DNA of 55,427 nucleotides from an uncultured Oscillospiraceae bacterium (GTDB lineage: Bacteria > Bacillota > Clostridia > Oscillospirales > Ruminococcaceae), in assembly GCA_934486875.1 (NCBI GenBank), contig CAKSPU010000010.1, forward strand, positions 1 to 55,427, written 5' to 3'. A model generated the notes under the pieces. The model worked only from the letters and a program-made list of their open reading frames with translations. It did not search any database and was not told the DNA's origin. Numbering within the stretch: the first letter of the stretch is position 1; every line of letters begins with the position of its first letter. The translations under genes were made by a program, and so were the position numbers. Below, one piece after another: positions 25,472 through 33,258 of this stretch.

Positions 25472-25571
25472 TACTAAGAACCAATTAAAAACTGTACAAA
25501 AAACCGAGCATAATCTTGCGTATATGGATTATGCGAAGATTTTTTGTCTACAGTTTTATTGGTTATTAGTA
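25472..25571. mobile_element. 100-base palindromic element, family B
   Basis: Its ends match those of family A (TACTAAGAACCAATT on the left, GGTTATTAGTA on the right), but the interior differs: AAAACTGTA plus an A/T run and a central pair around GCATAATC / GATTATGC. Nearly the whole element folds into one long imperfect hairpin. A half copy lies at 41311-41350. It sits upstream of the Fn3 gene and may influence its transcript. The rest of 25423-25780 is A/T-rich with no gene seen. Confidence 0.65.
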
Positions 25572-25789
25572 TTAAGCTTGTTTTAAGCTTTCATATGTAT
25601 TATATCATAATGGGGGATTTTTTTCAATAAAAATGACAACATTTAATTTTTTTGTTCCGAATTTTGGCTTTTTGCCCTGCATATCACCCGAAAATGCAGC
25701 ATATAATATAAATGCACCCGCAAAGAATGGCTTCAATACGTGCTTTCTTGAAAAACAGAAATTTTTTTGAAAAAAATCTCAAAAAACCC

Positions 25790-25818
25790 TTGACAAATGC
25801 AAAGCATTAGTGTATAAT
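25790..25818 (+). promoter_or_regulatory. tRNA operon promoter
   Basis: TTGACA (25790-25795), 17 bases and TATAAT (25813-25818), a perfect consensus, lie about 55 bases before tRNA-Val. Confidence 0.9.
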
Positions 25819-25873
25819 ATAAAAGTCGGTTGGCGATGACGATGAAAACAACGACAACGACAAAGAAAAATGT

Positions 25874-25949
25874 GGGAGCATAGCTCAGCTGGGAGAGCAT
25901 CTGCCTTACAAGCAGAGGGTCATAGGTTCGAGCCCTATTGTTCCCACCA
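25874..25949 (+). tRNA. tRNA-Val (TAC)
   Basis: The acceptor stem GGGAGCA pairs with TGTTCCC. The anticodon loop CTTACAA has anticodon TAC, the TTCGAGC T-loop is present, and the CCA end is encoded. First of a four-tRNA cluster. Confidence 0.96.
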
Positions 25950-25952
25950 CAT

Positions 25953-26029
25953 GGCCTGGTAGTTCAGTTGGTTAGAACGCCGCCCTGTCACGGCGGAGGT
26001 CGTGGGTTCGAGTCCCATCCAGGTCGCCA
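25953..26029 (+). tRNA. tRNA-Asp (GTC)
   Basis: The acceptor stem GGCCTGG pairs with CCAGGTC. The loop CTGTCAC carries anticodon GTC, the discriminator is G as expected for Asp, and CCA is encoded. It starts 4 bases after tRNA-Val. Confidence 0.96.
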
Positions 26030-26032
26030 AAT

Positions 26033-26108
26033 GCGGATTTAGCTCATCTGGTAGAGCGCCACCTTGCCAAGGTGGAGGTAGCGAGTTCGAGCCTCGTAAT
26101 CCGCTCCA
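26033..26108 (+). tRNA. tRNA-Gly (GCC)
   Basis: The acceptor stem GCGGATT pairs with AATCCGC. The loop CTTGCCA has anticodon GCC, the discriminator is T, and CCA is encoded. It starts 4 bases after tRNA-Asp. Confidence 0.96.
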
Positions 26109-26178
26109 TTTTTTCTCTGCTATGTATGTTATCTCCGCAGGAGCGGAAATATGGCTTCTCCTTCTTGCAGAGAAAAAA
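26109..26178 (+). repeat. Inverted repeat between tRNA-Gly and tRNA-Cys
   Basis: TTTTTTCTCTGC (26109-26120) and GCAGAGAAAAAA (26167-26178) are perfect 12-base complements flanking a 46-base loop that contains a smaller TCCGC/GCGGA hairpin. It would present the two tRNAs as separate domains and may guide RNA processing. No promoter is apparent in the gap. Confidence 0.6.
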
Positions 26179-26185
26179 CGTCCAA

Positions 26186-26259
26186 GGCGCTATAGCCAAG
26201 TGGTAAGGCAAGGGACTGCAACTCCCTGACCCCCGGTCCGAATCCGGGTGGCGCCTCCA
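26186..26259 (+). tRNA. tRNA-Cys (GCA)
   Basis: The acceptor stem GGCGCTA pairs with TGGCGCC (one G-T pair). The loop CTGCAAC has anticodon GCA, the discriminator is T, and CCA is encoded. Last of the cluster. Confidence 0.96.
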
Positions 26260-26263
26260 GCAA

Positions 26264-26302
26264 AAAGCTTCGGGTTATTGCTCGGAGCTTTTTATTTTTG
26301 TA
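26264..26302. terminator. Terminator after the tRNA cluster, usable on both strands
   Basis: AAAAAGCTTCGGG and CTCGGAGCTTTTT form an A/T-flanked stem followed by TATTTTT on the plus strand. On the minus strand the same stem ends in TTTTT, so it can also stop transcripts from the convergent VWA gene. Confidence 0.8.
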
Positions 26303-26319
26303 TATGCATATGTTTTTTA

Positions 26320-26357
26320 CCCGACCGCCTCCATCTGAAGCGGTCGGGATATTTTTT
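26320..26357 (+). terminator. Second terminator between the tRNA cluster and the VWA gene
   Basis: CCCGACCGC and GCGGTCGGG form a perfect 9 bp stem followed by ATATTTTTT on the plus strand. It backs up the first terminator against readthrough into the convergent gene. Confidence 0.85.
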
Positions 26358-26370
26358 GTTAGTATCAGCA

Positions 26371-28347
26371 TCATAGATCGTAATATGCGGCTATAAGTGC
26401 GAGGAGACCAAGATTCTGCTCTCTGAAATGCTCGTCATATTTCGTAAGAAGCTCTGCTGCGACTTCAGGTGATGAGGTGCCTTTATAATCGCTGTCCTTA
26501 AGGCACATTCCGAACATAGCCGCTGCGGAAGCCAGCTTCATTCTGCTGCTCGGCATCTTGTGGTAAAAGCTGTTGTCAACAGCCGCAGTAAGCTCCTTCG
26601 ACATAGTTTCCTCAGGGGATTTATAGCGTATCTTTAGATTGCACCATTCATCGGAGCCTGTGGACTTCTGATATTTAAGGCTGCTTTTTTTAGCGGAAGC
26701 TTTCGCAGGGATTATCTCATAAAGCACTGTGATACTCTGACCTGCGCCGATCTCGCCTGCGTCCTTGCTGTCATTCACGAAATCCGAATTTTCAAGGCGG
26801 CGGTTATCATAACCGATAAGGCGGTAGGACTCGACCTTGGCGGGATTGAACTCAGCCTGTATCTTAACGTCCTTTGCGGCTGTGATAACATTCTGTGTGC
26901 GCTCGGCGATGAGCACCTTTTCAGCCTCAAAATAGCTGTCGATATAGTGATAGCTGCCGTTGCCGTTATCCGCAAGGACTTCCATTTTATCATCCTTTAT
27001 ATTGCCCTTGCCGTAGCCGAGAACTGTGAAATAAACGCCGCTCTCACGCTTCTTTTCAATAAGCTTCCGAAGCTGATCTGTGTCGGATATGCCAACATTA
27101 AGGTCACCGTCAGTACAGAGGATAATGCGGTTGTTGCCGTTATTTATGAAGTTTTTCTCGGCTATCTCATATGCCGCATTTATTCCCTTTTCTCCGTTCG
27201 TGCAGCCATTTGCCTCCATACAGGATACAATGTCAGTAATGGCATTTTTACAGTAAGCCTCAGCCCCCGCAAGAATTATTCTTTCCTCGCCTGAATATGT
27301 CACAATGGAGATCTTGTCATCGCCCTTCATATTTTCAGCAAGTATTTCAATGGACTGCTTTACAAGAGGAAGCTTATCCTTGCTGTCCATAGAGCCGCTC
27401 ACGTCCACAAGGAATACAAGATTTGAGCTTGGAACAACATCGGGAGCCTTTGCGGTTATGCCAAGCTGAAGAAGCTTTGCGTCATCATTCCAGGGGCAGT
27501 CGGCAATTTCGGAATAAACAGAGAATGTGTCAAGATCCCTTGTGTATTTGCCGCCGTTTTCGTAATCATAATCAAAATAATTTATCATCTCTTCGATCCG
27601 CACAGCGTCCTCGGGAATGGCACAGCCGTCATTTATGAGTCTGCGGATATTTGCGTAAGATGCGGTGTCAACGTCTGCGGAGAATGTGGATACGGGATCG
27701 GTGGCAGCGTTTCTGTAGCTGTTTTCCTCGGTATGGGCGTATTCTTCGGTGTTGGGATAGTACGGGAGATATGCTTCATTTTTCCGGACAGAGCCTGCCG
27801 CCGCTGTGTCATATGCATATCCGCTGTCATATCCGCCGTCAGATCCTTCTGCGCTTTCATAGTCAGCAGCTTCATCATATGTTTCGCAGATCTTTTCACG
27901 GTTTGCCCTGAATTTAAGGGTTATGGCATTGGAAGAACGGCTTGCTATCTTAGTGTCGTTATCATCGTAGGAGATCGCCCTGATGCAGTATGTCGTTGTG
28001 GCATTGTAGGTCACATAATAGCTTGTGTCATAGGTAGCGCCTATTTTCTCGTAGCTCTTTTTCCCTGTGGGCTTTGCGTAGATGTAGTAGAGCAGGGCAT
28101 TGTCAACAGGCTGCCAGTTAAGTGTGCGGTTCTCAAAGGTGGTGTAGCAGTCATATTCCCTGTTTTCGGCAGAAAGCTTGGGCTTGGTTTTCTGAAATTT
28201 CAGTATCGCCGCCTCATCATCTTTGGAGGAGAAGAGTGTTGGGAGGTCGGTAGTGTCGATCTGTGAACGTGCTTCTGCGGGGAATGCACCTGTGCAGCCA
28301 AGTGCAATGACTGCCGCCATTACAGCGGAAAGCTTTTTCATTTTCAT
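26371..28347 (-). CDS. Secreted von Willebrand factor type A protein (YfbK-like) with Fn3-like N-terminus
   Basis: From ATG 28347 (AAAGGA upstream) it has 658 residues. Residues 1-28 form a signal peptide; ALGC near residue 17 could be a weak lipobox. Residues about 50-120 look like an Fn3 domain (LNWQPVDNALLYYIYAKP). At about 205-250 is the YfbK-type N-terminal motif STFSADVDTASYANIRRLIND followed by INYFDYDY. The VWA domain follows with MIDAS motif DVSGSMDS (about 312), and the C-terminus matches the DUF3520-type end. It should bind a metal-dependent ligand outside the cell; the ligand is unknown. Confidence 0.88.
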   Translation of the reverse strand: MKMKKLSAVMAAVIALGCTGAFPAEARSQIDTTDLPTLFSSKDDEAAILKFQKTKPKLSAENREYDCYTTFENRTLNWQPVDNALLYYIYAKPTGKKSYEKIGATYDTSYYVTYNATTTYCIRAISYDDNDTKIASRSSNAITLKFRANREKICETYDEAADYESAEGSDGGYDSGYAYDTAAAGSVRKNEAYLPYYPNTEEYAHTEENSYRNAATDPVSTFSADVDTASYANIRRLINDGCAIPEDAVRIEEMINYFDYDYENGGKYTRDLDTFSVYSEIADCPWNDDAKLLQLGITAKAPDVVPSSNLVFLVDVSGSMDSKDKLPLVKQSIEILAENMKGDDKISIVTYSGEERIILAGAEAYCKNAITDIVSCMEANGCTNGEKGINAAYEIAEKNFINNGNNRIILCTDGDLNVGISDTDQLRKLIEKKRESGVYFTVLGYGKGNIKDDKMEVLADNGNGSYHYIDSYFEAEKVLIAERTQNVITAAKDVKIQAEFNPAKVESYRLIGYDNRRLENSDFVNDSKDAGEIGAGQSITVLYEIIPAKASAKKSSLKYQKSTGSDEWCNLKIRYKSPEETMSKELTAAVDNSFYHKMPSSRMKLASAAAMFGMCLKDSDYKGTSSPEVAAELLTKYDEHFREQNLGLLALIAAYYDL

Positions 28348-28478
28348 TATGCATTGTCCTTTCTGTGATGTATTTGAACGTTCTGTATAATACACAATTC
28401 ACATATGGGAAATTTTTCATATGAAATTTATTTTGTTATATTGCATAACCGTAAGTGAGCAAAAATGTGATGTATGCA

Positions 28479-28506
28479 CAAAAAGCTCCCGCCAAAAGAC
28501 AGGAGC
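28479..28506 (-). terminator. Terminator of the TauE/SafE-zinc ribbon unit
   Basis: On the minus strand, GCTCCTG, an eight-base loop, CGGGAGC and then TTTTTG follow 6 bases after the stop of the permease gene. Confidence 0.8.
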
Positions 28507-28511
28507 AATTA

Positions 28512-29285
28512 TCACTTAAGGAAAATGTTTACTGTCATAATTGCCAGTCCAAGGAGTGCAAGAACCACGCCCGTAACACGGTTGAGCGTCTTTGGAGAAG
28601 CCTTGTTCGCAAATTTTGCGGCTATCTGCGCAAAAATAAGGGTGAACAGAACGCACAGGATAAGCACCTTTATATCGGGCAGACCGTCAATGACCATATG
28701 CGAAACCGCACCCGTAAGCGCCGTAAAGGTCATAATGAACACGCTTGTGCCCACGGCAGTTTTAAGCTCGTAGCCGAGAACGCTTGTAAGGATAAGGAGC
28801 ATCATCATTCCGCCGCCCGCACCGATAAAGCCGCAGATAAAGCCTATCAGACTTCCGCACACAAGCGACTGTATCACACGCTTTCTGCCCGAAACGCTGT
28901 TCATCGTTTCCTTTGTCGTCATAACGGGCTTGACTATGAACTTGATGCCCAGGATAAAGGTCATACACACGGAAAAGCCGCCCATAGTGCTGTTTGGCAC
29001 AAGGCTTGATATGTAGCTGCCGATCATTGTGAAAACAAGCACGGCTGCCATCATTATAAGACCGTTTTTTATGTCGAGATTTTTGTTTTTTCCGTATGTA
29101 TAGGCGGATATACCGCTTGCAAGCACATCGGAAGCAAGGGCAATGCCCACAGCCTCATATGCGGGGATATCAAGAAATGTGACAAGCATCGGCGTGATGA
29201 CCGCCGCAGCGCTCATTCCCGCAAAGCCCGTTCCGAGACCTGCTCCGAGACCTGACAGCAGACAGACTATCAGTATTTTTATCAT
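28512..29285 (-). CDS. TauE/SafE (TSUP) family permease
   Basis: This 257-residue integral membrane protein has about eight hydrophobic segments. The family's paired Gly-rich motifs are visible: GLGAGLGTGFAGMSAAAVITP near the N-terminus and GFICGFIGAGGGMMMLL (about 150-166). TSUP proteins carry sulfite, sulfonates, sulfur compounds or other small anions; the substrate cannot be set here. Its start overlaps the stop of the zinc-ribbon membrane protein gene, so they are translated in tandem. Confidence 0.88.
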   Translation of the reverse strand: MIKILIVCLLSGLGAGLGTGFAGMSAAAVITPMLVTFLDIPAYEAVGIALASDVLASGISAYTYGKNKNLDIKNGLIMMAAVLVFTMIGSYISSLVPNSTMGGFSVCMTFILGIKFIVKPVMTTKETMNSVSGRKRVIQSLVCGSLIGFICGFIGAGGGMMMLLILTSVLGYELKTAVGTSVFIMTFTALTGAVSHMVIDGLPDIKVLILCVLFTLIFAQIAAKFANKASPKTLNRVTGVVLALLGLAIMTVNIFLK

Positions 29286-29698
29286 CAGCTCTTACCTCTG
29301 ATCTTAACGGTCATCTTCTCGCCGCATCTGGGGCATACAGCTGTGTGAACGCCTGCTTTCCTTGGCAGTCTGAGATATGATCTGCACTTGCTGCATTTTT
29401 TGTAGCAGTGCTCCTTGTCGGTGAGCATCGTCTTTGTCATTCTGAATTTTTTGACTGCCTTTTCCTCAAGCCGCAGATATGCCTGGTTTTCAAGGCTTCG
29501 CTTGTATACATTCTTTGAAAAGCAGCGGAACATTGACCAGAAGAAAAGCGCCCAGCTGAGAATGCCGAGTATTACGGAATGTGCAAAAAGGTTTATTACC
29601 GCCAGTGCCATAAATACTATGGTTGAAACTCTGTAAAGCCTGTCGGGACCGCTCCTGCCGTACATAAAGGCGATGAATTTGTTTTTGAGCTTATCCAT
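29285..29698 (-). CDS. Small membrane protein with C-terminal zinc ribbon
   Basis: This 137-residue protein has two hydrophobic segments (about 25-45 and 45-60). A basic linker follows, and the C-terminal zinc ribbon has CSKC (about 99-102) and CPRC (about 123-126), a CXXC-x20-CXXC pattern. I do not recognise a named family. It lies between a DnaJ-like gene and a TSUP permease on the same strand with short gaps, so the three are likely one operon. Confidence 0.75.
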   Translation of the reverse strand: MDKLKNKFIAFMYGRSGPDRLYRVSTIVFMALAVINLFAHSVILGILSWALFFWSMFRCFSKNVYKRSLENQAYLRLEEKAVKKFRMTKTMLTDKEHCYKKCSKCRSYLRLPRKAGVHTAVCPRCGEKMTVKIRGKS

Positions 29699-29731
29699 TT
29701 GTCATAACCTCGGTTCATTAAAAATAGTGTA

Positions 29732-30448
29732 TTACCAGACAAGAATGCTGCTGAAAAATGAGAGTATCATTCTTGTCACAAAGCTGAGAATGAGCAGGAG
29801 CGTAAGACCTGAAAGTATGGTGGGGATTATCCGTCTTATGCGGAGCGTGCGGTCATACTGCCTGTGATACCTTGCGGAAAGCTCTGCATAATCGGGGTCT
29901 GAGGGGTCGCTGCGCCTTGCTGCATCGGCATACTGAACTGCGCTTGCGTAATCGCCCGTTCCGCTGCTGACCTGAGCGGCATAGTAGTACCACCTTCCGC
30001 CTCTCATAACCATTCGGTTGAGGACAGATGCCGCAGAGGAGAAGTCTCCCTCGGCAATGTATCTGCTTATCTTCTCATAGGCTTCGCCCTCGTCCATCTG
30101 TGAAGCGGCTGTGCCGAAGCCGAATGCACCGAAAAAGGAGTTGAGAAAATCGTCCGTATCGTCGTATGAATAATAGGTATGTCCGCCTGTGCTCTGACCG
30201 TATGAGGAAGATGAAGATGAATATGACTGTCCGCCCGAGTATGATGAGCTGCCGCCGTAGGGGTCGTACTGACCTGATTTTATCATCTCATAGGCTTCGT
30301 TTATCTCGCTCATTTTCTTTGCCGCAGCGGGGTCGTTTGGGTGAAGATCGGGGTGATACTGCTTTACCAGCGCACGATATTTTTTCTTGATCTCGTCATC
30401 GGTCGCATTTCTCGGTATCCCCAGAACCTGATAAGGGTCAACGCTCAT
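29732..30448 (-). CDS. DnaJ-domain membrane protein
   Basis: This 238-residue protein begins with a complete J domain (about 4-60) with the HPD motif in YHPDLHPNDP, so it should stimulate an Hsp70 partner. A Gly/Ser/Tyr-rich linker (about 64-100) follows, then a helical TPR-like region (about 120-200), then one hydrophobic helix (about 210-232). It has none of the CXXCXGXG zinc repeats of full DnaJ, so it is a specialised J protein probably anchored to the membrane. No dnaK is nearby. It is first in the unit with the zinc-ribbon protein and TSUP permease. Confidence 0.88.
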   Translation of the reverse strand: MSVDPYQVLGIPRNATDDEIKKKYRALVKQYHPDLHPNDPAAAKKMSEINEAYEMIKSGQYDPYGGSSSYSGGQSYSSSSSSYGQSTGGHTYYSYDDTDDFLNSFFGAFGFGTAASQMDEGEAYEKISRYIAEGDFSSAASVLNRMVMRGGRWYYYAAQVSSGTGDYASAVQYADAARRSDPSDPDYAELSARYHRQYDRTLRIRRIIPTILSGLTLLLILSFVTRMILSFFSSILVW

Positions 30449-30680
30449 AATCCTTAGCTCCGTCCTTATAAAAAGTATATTTTAAAAGTATATTTCTCTT
30501 GCTTTTATTGTAGCATATACGCTCTGTCCCGTCAATATTTTTAACCTAATTTTCATTTAACTCTCATTATAATAAGATTTGCCTGTATTTATTTTAATGC
30601 ATACGAAACAATTCTGCAATATAAATCTGCTCCAAATATGATATAATTATACTTTAAAGTTAAAAATGGAGGCAGTGAAT

Positions 30681-32030
30681 TTGAACAGCAAAACAGTTGA
30701 TATATTTGAAAATGCACCTGTGCCAAAAGCGGTAATGCTGAATGTTATCCCCTCGATAATCAGTATGCTTATGGTGCTCGTCTATAACCTTGCGGATACA
30801 TTTTTCATCGGTCAGACAAAGAATGCATATATGGTCGCAGCGGTTTCTCTTGCGACCCCCGCATTCCTGCTCTTTATGGCTGTGGGAATGCTTTTCGGAA
30901 TAGGCGGAACGTCCCTTATCTCAAGGCTTATGGGCGAGGGAAAGAGGGACAGAGCTACCCACGCCTGCTCGTTCTGCTTCTGGACATCGGCGGCGGCGGG
31001 CATTGTCGGTATGCTCATAATTTTCTTCGGAGCTGAGCCCGTTGCGAAGATAGTGGGCGCAACTCCCGACACCTTTGACTATGTGGTCGAGTATCTTAAG
31101 ATAGTGGCGATAGGAATACCTTTCCTCGTTATCGGAAACGCATTCAGCTCAATTATCCGTGCCGAGGGCAAGGCAGGCAAGGCTATGGCGGGAATGATAA
31201 TCGGAAATCTGGCAAACATTATCCTTGACCCCATTATGATCCTCGGAATGGGTATGAACGTAGGCGGTGCGGCGGCAGCAACGACTATCGGAAATGTCCT
31301 CAGCGCCGTTTTCTACATAGCCCACTTTATCGGCGGCAGATCAACACTTTCCATTAACCCCAGGTTCTACAAGGCAGGGGAGGGCATTGCCAAGGGCGTT
31401 TTCGCAATAGGCGTGCCTGCATCACTCAACAGTATGCTTATGAGCGCATCCAACGTGGTCATAAACAATCTTATGACCGCTCACGGCGATATGGCTGTGG
31501 CAGGTCTCGGTGTTGCAATGAAGGTGAATATGATAGCCGTAATGCTCCTTATCGGTCTGGGAACGGGAATACAGCCCCTCCTGGGCTATAATTTCGGCGC
31601 AGGAAACAGGCAGCGCTTCAAGAGCATTCTGAAATTCTCCCTCATTCTTGCAGTGTCTCTGAGCATAGTTATGACTATCATCTGCTACGTATTCGCAGGA
31701 CCTATGGTAAGTGCATTTCTCGAAGAGCCCGACGCTTATGAATACGGAATGCAGTTTGCACGCATATACATCATTTCGGGACCTATCCTCGGCGTGCTTT
31801 TCGTTATGATAAATACTATCCAGTCAATGGGTGCGGCACTGCCCTCACTTATCCTGTCCATAAGCCGACAGGGACTGCTTTTTATGCCCGTGCTTTTCAT
31901 ATTCAACTCTGTTTTCGGGACAGCAGGCGCACTTGCATTTGCTCAGCCTGTGACGGATTATCTTGCAGCGGCGCTTTCGATAGTTCTGGCGGTAGTTGCG
32001 TTCAGAAAGTATTTTAAGGATAAGACCTGA
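30681..32030 (+). CDS. MATE-family multidrug efflux transporter
   Basis: This protein of about 449 residues has twelve predicted membrane segments in two similar halves. MATE-type motifs are visible: LVYNLADTFFIGQT in helix 1, IGGTSLISRLMGEG, and GLGTGIQPLLGYNFGAGN at the start of the second half. It exports cationic compounds using an ion gradient. The start is most likely TTG 30681: the in-frame ATG at 30666 overlaps the only ribosome site (TGGAGG), which is well placed for the TTG. A TATAAT lies at 30643-30648. The region after its stop is the hairpin array. Confidence 0.92.
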   Translation: MNSKTVDIFENAPVPKAVMLNVIPSIISMLMVLVYNLADTFFIGQTKNAYMVAAVSLATPAFLLFMAVGMLFGIGGTSLISRLMGEGKRDRATHACSFCFWTSAAAGIVGMLIIFFGAEPVAKIVGATPDTFDYVVEYLKIVAIGIPFLVIGNAFSSIIRAEGKAGKAMAGMIIGNLANIILDPIMILGMGMNVGGAAAATTIGNVLSAVFYIAHFIGGRSTLSINPRFYKAGEGIAKGVFAIGVPASLNSMLMSASNVVINNLMTAHGDMAVAGLGVAMKVNMIAVMLLIGLGTGIQPLLGYNFGAGNRQRFKSILKFSLILAVSLSIVMTIICYVFAGPMVSAFLEEPDAYEYGMQFARIYIISGPILGVLFVMINTIQSMGAALPSLILSISRQGLLFMPVLFIFNSVFGTAGALAFAQPVTDYLAAALSIVLAVVAFRKYFKDKT

Positions 32031-32060
32031 CGGAAAATTCTGATTTTGTATTTTAATTAT

Positions 32061-32452
32061 CTGCGGCGCACCCGAAAAATCGGGTACGCCGCAGCTTGTT
32101 GAAAAAGCAGCATAACGAAAAAAGTTGCACAAATGTACTCAACAGTAAAAGTTTCGTCCACCTTTTCAAAGGTGGCGGGGTCGAGGGGTGGAGCCCCTCG
32201 TCGCCCTCCGCAGAGGGCGAAATCCCCCTTTATCCTTCCAAAACGGAGCAAGGGGTGAGAAATGCGAAAGCATTTCGAGGGGAGGCGTACAAGACCGCCT
32301 CCCCTTGTGACAGTCTCAAACACACTTTCCCTCCAAAACGTTCCGGTGGAACGTTTTGGACGAAAGAACTTTTTATATGGCTTTGTGAACTGTGCTCAAA
32401 TCAAATATCTTTTTCGACAGTCTGCGGCGTATCCGAAAAATCGGGTGCGCCG
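32061..32452. repeat. Array of nine consecutive hairpins (non-coding)
   Basis: Stems, left arm and right arm: 32061-32075/32080-32094 (ACCCGA/TCGGGT inside CTGCGGCG/CGCCGCAG); CCACCTTT 32158/AAAGGTGG; CGAGGGG 32182/CCCCTCG; TCGCCCTC 32201/GAGGGCGA; CCCCTT 32225/AAGGGG; GAAATGC 32259, GAAA tetraloop, GCATTTC; GGGGAGGCG 32279/CGCCTCCCC; CCAAAACGTTCC 32333/GGAACGTTTTGG; and CGGCG 32425/CGCCG, a near copy of the first. Most stems are perfect. The eighth stem and the tail to 32424 recur at 35-125. An open frame across it (32096-32473) looks spurious. It fills the gap between the MATE gene and the next kinase gene. Confidence 0.75.
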
Positions 32453-32580
32453 TTTAAATTTCCGCAAAATTAAATAAAAAAGCGAAAAACTGTTGTACTC
32501 CCACGAAAAATATGATATAATATATTTTAGATAACTCTGCGCTTTTCAGCACAAATAAATTACACCAAAGGAAAATTGCA

Positions 32581-33258
32581 ATGAACGATAAGAAAAAGGG
32601 CAGGCTTATTGTTATAGACGGGCTTGACGGCAGCGGAAAATCAACTCAGTTTGAAAGGCTCAAAGCCATTCTTTCCGAAAAGCACGATGTGACGGGCATA
32701 AGCTTTCCCGAATATGACAAGCCCTCTGCGGCGCTTGTGAAAATGTATTTAAACGGCGAATTTTCAAGAAATGCAGCCGATGTGAACGCATATGCGGCTT
32801 CCACATTTTACGCCGCCGACAGATATGCAAGCTTCAAGCTTTACTGGGAAAATGCATATAATAACGGCGGAGTGATACTTGCCAGCCGATATGTCTGCTC
32901 AAACGCTATCCACCAGATGTCAAAGCTCCCTGAAAATGAGTGGGACGGCTTTCTCGGGTGGCTCGGAGATTATGAATACGACAAGCTGGGGCTTCCCCGT
33001 CCCGACAGGACTGTGATCCTCGATATCCCCGTGGAGCTTTCCCAGAAGAGACTTTCCGCCCGCTACAACGGCGATGAGAGCAAAAAGGACATTCACGAGG
33101 GAAATATCCCATATATGGAAATGTGCCGCAGATGCGCCCTTTATGCCGCAGAAAAGCGTGGCTGGGACGTTGTGGGCGCATACTCCGATGACGGCAGTGA
33201 GCGCACTCCCGATGAAATTACAGAACTGCTTCTTTCAATTATCAGCGAGGTCATTTAA
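32581..33258 (+). CDS. Thymidylate kinase-like deoxynucleotide kinase
   Basis: This 225-residue P-loop kinase has Walker A IDGLDGSGKST (about 12-22), the dTMP-kinase-type FYAADRYASF segment (about 75-84), SRYVCSNAIHQ (about 101) and a lid with Arg residues (QKRLSARYNGDESKKDIHE). This is the dTMP kinase family, though the sequence between motifs differs from the usual tmk. A second canonical tmk could exist elsewhere and this one may act on other deoxynucleotides. Its TAATG stop/start overlaps the next gene by one base. Confidence 0.82.
   Translation: MNDKKKGRLIVIDGLDGSGKSTQFERLKAILSEKHDVTGISFPEYDKPSAALVKMYLNGEFSRNAADVNAYAASTFYAADRYASFKLYWENAYNNGGVILASRYVCSNAIHQMSKLPENEWDGFLGWLGDYEYDKLGLPRPDRTVILDIPVELSQKRLSARYNGDESKKDIHEGNIPYMEMCRRCALYAAEKRGWDVVGAYSDDGSERTPDEITELLLSIISEVI

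Noticed and set aside
25850..25873. Short repeats of GACAAC before tRNA-Val as a CRISPR-like or iteron array
   Set aside because: Only three short units of about six bases, no spacers, no cas or replication genes; it is a low-complexity 5' leader.
30666..30680. ATG 30666 as start of the MATE gene
   Set aside because: It overlaps the only ribosome site (TGGAGG), leaving none upstream; TTG 30681 is correctly spaced from it.
32096..32473. 125-residue open frame across the hairpin array
   Set aside because: It runs straight through six to seven perfect inverted repeats, has no ribosome site, and reads as low-complexity Gly/Ser/Pro-rich peptide; base pairing, not codons, explains the sequence.
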